From Glandiceps talaboti (Eukaryota; Hemichordata; Enteropneusta; Spengelidae), in assembly GCF_964340395.1 (NCBI RefSeq), contig NC_135555.1, positions 11,529,931 through 11,593,930 of the forward strand: a stretch of 64,000 nucleotides of DNA, in the 5' to 3' direction. Shown here piece by piece: positions 28,101 to 40,100 of this stretch (positions are counted from its first letter, which is position 1; every line of letters begins with the position of its first letter). A program made the position numbers and the translations under genes. The notes beneath the pieces were generated by a model. That model worked only from the letters and a program-made list of their open reading frames with translations, was not told the DNA's origin and did no database searches.

Positions 28101-31100
28101 CATTTTTCCAGGAAGAGGAACATGAATCAAAATTATTCCATTGTTGTTATATTTAGGAAAGTGAGTTTAAAGTATTGTGCTTTTGAAATAAGACTGTGAT
28201 AGGTTAGCAAACAAGTTACTATGTAGCCTAGAATCCATTCAAGTTCCTAATACTATGGTCACCACAAAATCACTAAAGCTCAGGCCACAGATGAAAGATT
28301 CAATTTCTGCTGTAATTTCAAATAGAAGACACAAGTCAAATTATGTACACAATACAAGCTACAAAGTAATACTTTGGTGTGTGTATTTTCAACAGAAAAG
28401 TAGGGCCATTTACACACCCTTGGTATCATGGTACAATGGAAGGCCCTGGAGTGTGATAATTTAAGTGACAAATAAGGCCATCTACACACTCTTAGTAATA
28501 TTGCAACATGACAGACCTTTGACTGTCCATTTATACATTGAAAGTTGGCATTTATACAATCATAGTAATAATATGGCACAATGAAAGGAGTTTGTAGTGT
28601 GTACTTTTACGAGGAAAGTTGAACATTAACACATTCATAGTATTTTGGTAAAATGTATTTTTTAAAGTTTAACATGGGGTCATTTAAACACTTATGGTAA
28701 TTTGGTAGAGAGGGAGACATTTTTGTGTTCTGAAGTGGAAAAGTAGGAAGTCCCAGAATGTAAACAGACAAGAGGTCAACTACAGGCTATGCAGCTTTGA
28801 ACAGCAACCAAAAAAATGAATTAAATGGTACATTTCCAAGGAAAGCCATGCTGCATTATTTTCAGAATGTGGTCGATCGATACACTAGCCCATGGTCACA
28901 GCTAAATTTATGTATGACCATGCATTGAGCCCAGGTGACGGTGTAGTGACCATAGTTGGCAGAACTCACATGGAGTCTAAAGTAGGTTACATGATGCATT
29001 TGTATAAATAACTCTGTCCCCCCCCCCCCTCATCTGCCAAAAATTATTGTGCCTTATGTGACTAACAAATTTACTTTGTAAAAAACTTAATAACAAAAAA
29101 TTCTGCTTACAAAGGTCAAACTCTTTCCGGTACAACAGAGATTTGTCCAGTTAGTGACTAGCTACTACCTGCATTGAAACATTTTTCCAGGAAGAGGAAC
29201 ATGAATCAAAATTATTCCATTGTTGTTATATTTAGGAAAGTGAGTTTAAAGTATTGTGCTTTTGAAATAAGACTGTGATAGGTTAGCAAACAAGTTACTA
29301 TGTAGCCTAGAATCCATTCAAGTTCCTAATACTATGGTCACCACAAAATCACTGAAGCTCAGGCCACAGATGAAAGATTCAATTTCTGCTGTAATTTCAA
29401 ATAGAAGACACAAGTCAAATCATGTACACAATACAAGCTACAAAGTAATACTTTGGTGTGTGTATTTTCAACAGAAAAGCAGGGCCATTTACACACCCTT
29501 GGTACCATGGTACAATGGAAGGCCCTGGAGTGTGATAATTTAAGTGACAAATAAGGCCATCTACACACTCTTAGTAATATTGCAACATGACAGACCTTTG
29601 ACTGTCCATTTATACATTGAAAGTTGGCATTTATACAATCATAGTAATAATATGGCACAATGAAAGGAGTTTGTAGTGTGTACTTTTATGAGGAAAGTTG
29701 AACATTAACACATTCATAGTATTTTGGTAAAATGTATTTTTTAAAGTTTAACATGGGGTCATTTAAACACTTATGGTAATTTGGTAGAGAGGGAGACATT
29801 TTTGGGTTCTGAAGTGGAAAAGTAGGAAGTCCCAGAATGTAAACAGACAAGAGGTCAACTACAGGCTATGCAGCTTTGAACAGCAACCAAAAAAATGAAT
29901 TAAATGGTACATTTCCAAGGAAAGCCATGCTGCATTATTTTCAGAATGTGGTCGATCGATACACTAGCCCATGGTCACAGCTAAATTTATGTATGACCAT
30001 GCATTGAGCCCAGGTGACGGTGTAGTGACCATAGTTGGCAGAACTCACATGGAGTCTAAAGTAGGTTACATGATGCATTTGTATAAATAACTCTGTCCCC
30101 CCCCCCCCCTCATCTGCCAAAAATTATTGTGCCTTATGTGACTAACAAATTTACTTTGTAAAAAACTTAATAACAAAAAATTCTGCTTACAAAGGTCAAA
30201 CTCTTTCCGGTACAACAGAGATTTGTCCAGTTAGTGACTAGCTACTACCTGCATTGAAACATTTTTCCAGGAAGAGGAACATGAATCAAAATTATTCCAT
30301 TGTTGTTATATTTAGGAAAGTGAGTTTAAAGTATTGTGCTTTTGAAATAAGACTGTGATAGGTTAGCAAACAAGTTACTATGTAGCCTAGAATCCATTCA
30401 AGTTCCTAATACTATGGTCACCACAAAATCACTGAAGCTCAGGCCACAGATGAAAGATTCAATTTCTGCTGTAATTTCAAATAGAAGACACAAGTCAAAT
30501 CATGTACACAATACAAGCTACAAAGTAATACTTTGGTGTGTGTATTTTCAACAGAAAAGCAGGGCCATTTACACACCCTTGGTACCATGGTACAATGGAA
30601 GGCCCTGGAGTGTGATAATTTAAGTGACAAATAAGGCCATCTACACACTCTTAGTAACATTGCAACATGACAGACCTTTGACTGTTCATTTATACATTGA
30701 AAGTTGGCATTTATACAATCATAGTAATAATATGGCACAATGAAAGGAGTTTGTAGTGTGTACTTTTATGAGGAAAGTTGGACATTTACACATTCATAGT
30801 ATTTTGGTAAAATGTATTTTTTAAAGTTTAACGTGGGGTCATTTAAACACTTATGGTAATTTGGTAGAGAGGGAGACATTATTGTGTTCTGAAGTGGAAA
30901 AGTAGGAAGTCCCAGAATGTAAACAGACAAGAGGTCAACTACAGGCTATGCAGCTTTGAACAGCAACCAAAAAAGTGAATTAAATGGTACATTTCCAAGG
31001 AAAGCCATGCATTATTTTCAGAATGTGGTCGATCGATACACTAGCCCATGGTCACAGCTAAATTTATGTATGACCATGCATTGAGCCCAGGTGACGGTGT

Positions 31101-34100
31101 AGTGACCATAGTTGGCAGAACTCACATGGAGTCTAAAGTAGGTTACATGATGCATTTGTATAAATAACTCTGCCCCCCCCCTCATCTGCCAAAAATTATT
31201 GTGCCTTTAATATGTGACTAACAAATTTACTTTGTAAAAAACTTAATAACAAAAAATTCTGCTTACAAAGGTCAAACTCTTTCCGGTACAACAGAGATTT
31301 GTCCAGTTAGTGACTAGCTACTACCTGCATTGAAACATTTTTCCAGGAAGAGGAACATGAATCAAAATTATTCCATTGTTGTTATATTTAGGAAAGTGAG
31401 TTTAAAGTATTGTGCTTTTGAAATAAGACTGTGATAGGTTAGCAAACAAGTTACTATGGAGCCCAGTATCCATTCAAGTTCCTAATACTATGGTCACCAC
31501 AAAATCACTACAGCTCAGGCCACAGATGAGAGATTCAATTTCTGCTGTAATTTCAAATAGAAGACACAAGTCAAATTGTGTACACAATACAAGCTACAAA
31601 GTAATACTTTGGTGTGTGTATTTTCAACAGAAAAGTAGGGCCATTTACACACCCTTGGTACCATGGTACAATGGAAGGCCCTGGAGTGTGATAATTTAAG
31701 TGACAAATAAGGCCATCTACACACTCTTAGTAATATTGCAACATGACAGACCTTTGACTGTCCATTTATACATTGAAAGTTGGCATTTATACAATCATAG
31801 TAATAATATGGCACAATGAAAGGAGTTTGTAGTGTGTACTTATGAGGAAAGTTGAACATTTACACATTCATAGTATTTTGGTAAAATGTATTTTTTAAAG
31901 TTTAACATGGGGTCATTTAAACACTTATGGTAATTTGGTAGAGAGGGAGACATTTTTGTGTTCTGAAGTGGAAAAGTAGGAAGTCCCAGAATGTAAACAG
32001 ACAAGAGGTCAACTACAGGCTATGCAGCTTTGAACAGCAACCAAAAAAAATGAATTAAATGGTACATTTCCAAGGAAAGCCATGCATTATTTTCAGAATG
32101 TGGTCGATCGATACACTAGCCCATGGTCACAGCTAAATTTATGTATGACCATGCATTGAGCCCAGGTGACGGTGTAGTGACCATAGTTGGCAGAACTCAC
32201 ATGGAGTCTAAAGTAGGTTACATGATGCATTTGTATAAATAACTCTCCCCCCCCCCCCCCTCATCTGCCAAAAATTATTGTGCCTTATGTGACTAACAAA
32301 TTTACTTCATAAAAAACTTAATAACAAAAAATTCTGCTTACAAAGGACAAACTCTTTCCGGTACAACAGAGATTTGTCCAGTTAGTGACTAGCTACTACC
32401 TGCATTGAAACATTTTTCCAGGAAGAGGAACATGAATCAAAATTATTCCATTGTTGTTATGTTTAGGAAAGTGAGTTTAAAGTATTGTGCTTTTGAAATA
32501 AGACTGTGATAGGTTAGCAAACAAGTTACTATGGAGCCTAGTATCCATTCAAGTTCCTAATAGTATGGTCACCACAAAGTCACTAAAGCTCAGGCCACAG
32601 ATGAGAGATTCAATTTCTGCTGTAATTTTAAATGGAAGACACAAATAAGTCAAATCATGTACACAATACAAGCTACAAAGTAATACCCTGGTGTGTGTAT
32701 TTTCAACAGAAAAGTAGGGCCATTTACACACCCTTGGTACCATGGTACAATGGAAGGCCCTGGAGTGTGACAATTTAAGTGACAAATAAAGCCATCTACA
32801 CACTGTTAGTAATATGGCAACATGACAGACCTTTGACTTCGACTTCACAATTATGAAAAAGAAAAACAACACTTTGAAAAAGTAGGATCATTTACAAAGT
32901 AACACTGTAACATGGTAGAACGTGCGACTGAGGAGAGTGCACAAACTCTTTTTTACAAACATCAAAGCCAATAAAGTTACAAATATGCCATGCTGAGAAC
33001 CCATGTTATTTTGATATTGGGTAAGAAAGTCATTTCTCAGAAAAACAAATTCCTACAAACTGTCAAGTCAAACTTGCATATGAAGAGGAAAAACAGGAAC
33101 TTGGAAAACTTGTCAAAAAGCCTTCAACTTTGAATAAAATGTTTTGATGAACTATCCTAGTTGCTCTAGCTCATGTTAGCTGTCTTTCAAAAACAGGCGC
33201 CAAAAATCAAAACCTTACAGCACACGTTAGTATTGCTTTGTCAGCGAAAGGTTGTCATTTGAGATTTTGAAATCAGTTGGTGTGATAAGTGAGTAATTAC
33301 AAGAATATGTAGCCTAGAATCAAAGCCAGTTCCGATGGCATTTATTGCTAGTGTAACACAACACAAAGGCTTGATGGTCAGACATTTCAATTACATTGAA
33401 AATTGACTAATTTTGATTGGAAAATGCTCATATGAAAATTAAATTGTGTGGTAAATTTCCATGGCAATGCCATTGTTTTAAAATGTCAGTACTATACCAC
33501 ACCTGGTGGCATCTAGTTAACAAGAAACTATGCACACATGATTGTCGGCAACCATAGTTGGTGGAACTTAATACATAGTTACTTCACTAGGTCATATTTT
33601 GCATTGAATCAGTCCTGCCCTATCAGACCAAAGGCTATCTTTAAAAAAACAGCTTCTTAACAAACTCTGATTCCAAAGTTAACACCTATTTATGAAGTAC
33701 AACAGTCAAACTCCTAACTCAGCAACTACCAGTCTGAGAAAGGCCATAAAAACAGCTTCTTAACAAAACTCTGATTCCAAAGTTAACACCTATTTATGAA
33801 GTACAACAGAGAATTATCAAACTCCTAACTCACCAACTACCAGTCTGAGAGAAGCAACCAAAAAAAACCCAGCTTCTTAACAAACTCTGATTCCAAAGTT
33901 AACACCAATTTATGAAATACAGCAGAGAATTATCAAACTCCTAACTCACCAACTACCAGAGAAGCATCAATTTTCATTAAATGAAAACAATAGTAATATT
34001 AATGCCAATTACACTGCAGAAATCATGCATACACTACACTGCAAGTCTTATAATTTACACATCTTTACCCTTCCATCACCACACTTGTGACCCACATGAT

Positions 34101-37100
34101 TACTACCACCTTTGTCTAGGGGTAGCATGAAACAAAGTATCACCTTTGACCTGCCACATCACCTAGGGAAGATTTGACTGGAGGCAAAAAAGGTCAAAGA
34201 TGCCACTCTGTCCATACTTACCACCTTTACACAACCTTTACACAATGATTACACAGGTGGAAAGATGAGTAAAATGACTTTCTGTATTTTGATATTTAGT
34301 TATAGGAATCAAGACCTAAAGACATCCCAACCCCAACAAAGTTTATGCAACCAAGATGATCGCTATTTTGAAGCAGGCAAAGACTTACAAGCACTTTTCT
34401 GGATTTTATTATTTTCTTTGCCAATTTAACCTCTTTCTTTGCATGAGGTATCTACATGCTTTAATAGCATCAAAGTTTTGGAGTTAACAGCTCTCAAAAT
34501 ATGAATATTCTCCACACAAAATAGCTCATTATAGTGAACACATATTGCCTGGCCATGTGGGCTATAGCACTCGTTTATTACACCTGAGGGACTGTGAGTT
34601 ACCAGAATCACATGCTATTTCCCCGAGGCCGAAGCCAAGGGAAATAGCATGTAATTCTGGTAACTCACAGTCACAAAGGGGTAATAAACAGGTGCTATAG
34701 CCCAAATATAGGCAAGGCAATATGTGTTTTATAATATACCTCATGAAAATCTTGCCCTCTTTTCTTGAGGTTGGCAGACGACATCGTTCGAAGCTGCCAT
34801 TTTGACCTGCTGTGAATGTGCGGTGGTCACATGACCATGTAATAGTTGATGGAACTATTTCCTTAGGGAAATAGTCATTCTATTTTCCTATCATGTGACT
34901 GATTCTAGCGAATCATGGCACAGCATTATCACTAGGTATATTATAACTTAAATTATATCAGACAATGATGCTACTGAATGCACTCTACATAAGAATACTT
35001 AATTTCCACACATTGTGCACTATAGTATGATGTAGGGCATGAAAAGCACAAACAAAATGGCCACCGAGCAGCCATATTAGAACATGTGTCACAAAAGAAA
35101 TAAACAAGCATGTATGTTATACTCGTGCCAAGTTTGCCAGAAATAAACTCAGTCTTGTCAAAAAAATATGACTTCAGATGCTCACATGCAGGAACAGATG
35201 GACAGAGCCCAATATATGTGTCATTGACATTATCCAAGACTTCCTCCAGCAGGGATTGAACTTTTCAATCTCAAACACAACTTTTGAAAGCGACACCTTA
35301 AGCTTTCATCCTCTAACTAATCAACTTCATCAGCAGACTGAAAAAAATTGACATGAATTAGCTAAGCTAAGAACAAAAGGTGTTACTTACCATGTTTAGA
35401 AACATCACCACTCACTGGGTTAGTGAGTGATATTAACACTGTGACAGTGGTCCTATGCATGGGAAAGACTGAAATGGCTCCCATCTTTGTTTAAATGATC
35501 ATGCAAGCAATTGTTAGTAAAACCAAAGGACAAGACAGACAAAAAGGATCTGAAGGGTCCAACATATCGCATTAAATGTGGGGGCGGTAGTGATAGTCAG
35601 TGTGATCAAGACTGAATCGGGGAGATGGAAAGATCACTGAAAGTGAGGTTTTTAGAACACGTACAGATTGCCAAGCACAGTACTAGTACATCCGAAGTGT
35701 CTAGACATATATGTCAAATTTACTGTGGACATACATAGTATATCAATCTGGTGACCACTTCTGACTGTGAAACCACGGGCTTACTTTGAACAGAGATGGG
35801 GACCATTTCACATACATGTACATGGGACTCACTCACTAAGCCAGCGAGTGGTGGTGTTTCTAACATGTTAAAACCTGCTGTTTGTTTATGTCAATTTCTT
35901 CAGTCTGCTGGTGAATACCTTAGTTAGACTGGATGAATGCTTCAGGTACAGCTTTTAAAAGTTGTTGTGTTGGAAAATGAAAATTTCAAATTTCAGTAGA
36001 AAATGGCTTTGAAGTTATAGTATACCACACAGTTTAACCTACATAGTTACTTGACAGTGTTATTTTACATGAACAAACAACTAGGTCATGTGAAGCATTA
36101 AATAATTAGACATACCTCACTGTCACTGTCATCTACTGTGAGCTATGTGCAATATTGGTTATCACATGAGGGTTGACTAATCACGAATCAGTTAAAAGTC
36201 ACAATTTGATCACTGCCTAGATAGGAGATAAACCAGACAATTCTGATCAGTAGCAAAACCATACATTACATTTGTTGTTTGGTTCCTTTTTTTTCATATG
36301 CTATTGCTCTGGTTTGAACATGCCATTTTATTAATTTCCAGTCCCTGTTGCACAACACTTTCTCCTTCAATAGGCATTTTTCAGCTTCAGTCTTTGTTAC
36401 AGCTTTCCTCTTTTGAATGTGAGACATGAAATGCCTGTCAATGGCTTCTTCTTCAGCCCTTGTCCATGGCACTCTTCGTCCAACAACTTTAGACTTTGTC
36501 CCAACTACATGTACAAAGAAAAAAGACCAATTTTCAGCAATATACTTTCACTGTCATCCTTGACATCAAGGAAGAACATTCAGCTGACATTGTTAATGAT
36601 GTAAATGAGCAATTACAAGACACTGTAGCACTTAATAACTTTTGGAACTATCATATTGCTGTATGATCAATGTTTGTTTCAAGTTCCATCAAAGCAAACT
36701 TTCCTATTCTTTCTGGATTTACGCGCATTGATAAATATACAAATGAGCAATTAAGCAACAAAACTCTAGTCTTTTCGTACTCATGTTGCATCCAAATACT
36801 ATGTCAGCCCACAACTGCTTGAAAGAAAGTGTGACACTAACAATTTGTTAGCATATGTACGTCCACATGTGCGTGGGGTGTGACAGTACTCCATATCCTG
36901 CAATGCAAGTAATCCATCGGACCCCTTCTCATGCATTGTCAGTTTTTATGCTCGAAGATCCTTGCTTAGCATTTGATACTGTCTATCAAGACATTTAGGG
37001 ATTGATCTGACATTAGTACCGGAACAATAAAGTACACTGTAGTGTATTATAAAACACACATTGACCAGCAACAGCAACCTGTTCCCGAACGGGCTGCAAG

Positions 37101-40100
37101 TAACTTGAAATGAATGCAATTTCATTTGACTGGAGGAAAACAGTCTGATTCATTCTGGGTGACTAACTTTTCTCCTTGGGAACAGATAATGACAGAAGCC
37201 ATCACAACCAGTCATTCTATGACAGTTTAGCACTTATTTTACACTTACCTGTGGTTGATCTATTTTTAGGTCCTGTAGACGACCCCTTCTTAGGTCCACA
37301 ATTTTCTCTAATCTCTGGTTGACTTGTCTGATTATGTATACTTATTCTTTGTATTCCCTCACTGGAAGCTAATGAAAAAATTATAGTCACTGTGTAAAAT
37401 ATCAAGCCTATGCAGTAAAGATGGTATGTTCACAAATTATGCAACTCAAAATCACTGTTAGCAAAGACAAGAATTTTTGAATTCAAAAGAAAAGAGCTGC
37501 CAACCAACTATTCTTGCTGTACATGTATACCACACATTATAGCTATCACATATATATATGTTAAATTTTATCTTGTGATTTCCCAAATGATTCATAGTAA
37601 ATATTTCTATACAGCTTGGATTGATACTCCAGAACCTGAAACAAACTGAATCACAACAAAAGACAAAAAATGCACCACACCACCCCAAAGGGTCATTAAT
37701 GTATAAGTATGTCTTCAAGAAACAGTTATTACTTGTAGGCATTTACAAGGATCTCATATCATTAAAAAACAAAAACATATTTAGAAATACAAGTATTTAA
37801 TGACAAGACTGATGACACTTCGTATGTTCTTAAAACTTCTGACTTCTCAGCAGCACAGACAATTTTTAGATGTGCTACTGTTTTCATTTAACAACTGTTT
37901 TAAACATGTCCTTGTCCGATGTAGCATAGAGGAGAGCATTATTTTTTTTTAAAGTACAGGTGGACATTTAACTTACCTGGATTAGGGTCCACTTCTTTTT
38001 TTGAATCATCACAATCTGGATTAGGGTCCACTTCTTTTTTTGAATCATCACAATCACTATCACATGAGTCTTCCTCATCAGAAAGGAGTCCAGTAACTTC
38101 TGTTGGAGCAAACAAGCTTGAGTGAGGTCCTCATCATGACACAAAGAAATTGAGAGAGAAGTCACGCAGTGTTTATTCTGTTTTTATTCTGTTTCCCCCT
38201 CCCCCATCTACCACAGGCAACTGACAACGTACAAAGTATTTCAACTGTAAAAAAAATTCAGTGATTGTATTTTTAGTATATTTAAAGGGTAATTAAAGTA
38301 CTGGTAATTTGATCGTACCTCTATACATTTCGTCTGAATACGTTGGAACATAGCGTATCATGTAGACGCGTACATACATGTTATAAGGATGAATGCGTAC
38401 TCTGTAATACATGTGTTGTAGAAGCTCGTGAGACAGAACGTATAGCGGACACACAGACAGTTTATAGTATACGCAACGTTATGCGAAGCGACCGAAATTT
38501 TCACGATAATTACAACGGTTTTTAGAAATTATTTCTTAAATTTCCCCTTTTCTGAGTTCATATAACACAACTGTGGCAAATATTTCTATGAATCGTACAA
38601 TACTTCATGACTACTTTTACGACGCATGTGTAGAAATAGACAAGGTAGGAAAGCTTGAAATGCGGAAGTGACTAACAATATCCTTCAAAAGCGAACTACA
38701 GAAAACGCGTACACGTGCGCTGAGATAAACATGAACACGTTCGAATGTAACTAACATGTAAAGAAGACGAAATGCATAGAGGTACATCTAAACAAGAACT
38801 CTTTAATTACCGTAAATATATAGTATTACAATCACTGAATTTTTTTTACAGTTGAAATACTTCGTACGTTGTCAGTTGCCTGTGGTAGATCAGTGAGGGG
38901 GATTTTTTATTTTTGTATTTGCTATGCTTTTGTCCATTCAAGTGTCCGTTGGCAGCAAAATCTTTTTGATGAATGATTTTCAGATTACTACTGTGACTGT
39001 AGGTAAAGCTCAAATGTAGGGTACTAACCTTCTGGAATTATATCTATTTCTTCGAGACTTCTCCCTCTATATTTGGCAATAGTTCCACTTTCCATAGCCA
39101 GCAACACCTTACTTATCTGTGCAGCTTGTACAGCACTTTCTTGTTGTCTATAAAAATTACTGTGTACCCTGATGTCATGCCCCATATATTGGGCAAGGTT
39201 TGCTAAATCATTATTTTTCAAGTTCAGGATCTGACACATTGTAGCCACATGCTTTCGCATACGTGTGGACTGTAAGCTTTCAGGATTTGACACATTGGCC
39301 TGCACTGCACATGCTCTGAGAGTATCGGTGCCCCTGTAGTATAATCTTCTTGCTCCATTGGGATTAGCGAAAAAATACGGATTCCCTTCTAAGCCAGCAC
39401 TTTGTCGGGTCTTCACCAGCAATTCCATAACCTCATATGTTTTGGGTGATAGCAGAATTGGAACCTTGCCGCCCTTTTTGCCTCTAGTTACGATTCTTGT
39501 GAAGTATTTCAATAGTTCTTGCTCTGTGGTACTTAGAGAAGCTAGGACATCTGCATTTGGTGGTGAATCATCTCTATTTATGAATGTTTCAAGAAGAAGT
39601 CTTGACACTTCTCCGCTCCGTCTCCTGTTAAATATGATAACAGAAGTCAATGTCACCTGACACAACTTTCCCCACATTTCCTTTGTGAATCCATCCATGT
39701 GTGCCCCAGAAAGGTTGTCTTTATAGTGTGTCATCTCTTTAGATAAGTAGTCTGTGATTTTCTGTACATCTTCAGAAGATGGCAGCACTGCAGTTTTATT
39801 CCATCTTGCTTCTTTGAGTGTAGTAAGAGCAGCAGCAGAAATTTCAGCATTCCATTCTGATCTATAGATTTGCTGGAACCGCTCAGCCTGTAAAATATGA
39901 GTAAATATTCATAATGAACTTGTCAAACAAACAATTGTTGGTGTTAGCCCTTGGGAAGTCGTGCGGATGTGCCACCCAGATGGGCCACTTTCCTAAAATT
40001 GGTTGACTTTTCACCTGAAAACCCCCTCAACATAGAGAAACCTTAAAATATAGGTTTGATTTTGACTAGAAATCTCTAAAAATGTGTCTACTTTTTTGAG

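Noticed and set aside
36544-36667. Plus-strand stretch reading FTVILDIKEEHSADIVNDVN and onward to a stop
   Set aside because: Looks protein-like but is only about 40 codons, has no partner and lies in a small segment absent from the duplicated locus. Perhaps a fragment of a mobile element; not identifiable by eye.
38343-38525. 60-residue plus-strand open frame inside the TIR element
   Set aside because: No transposase or other domain recognised. The short frame is explained by local composition.
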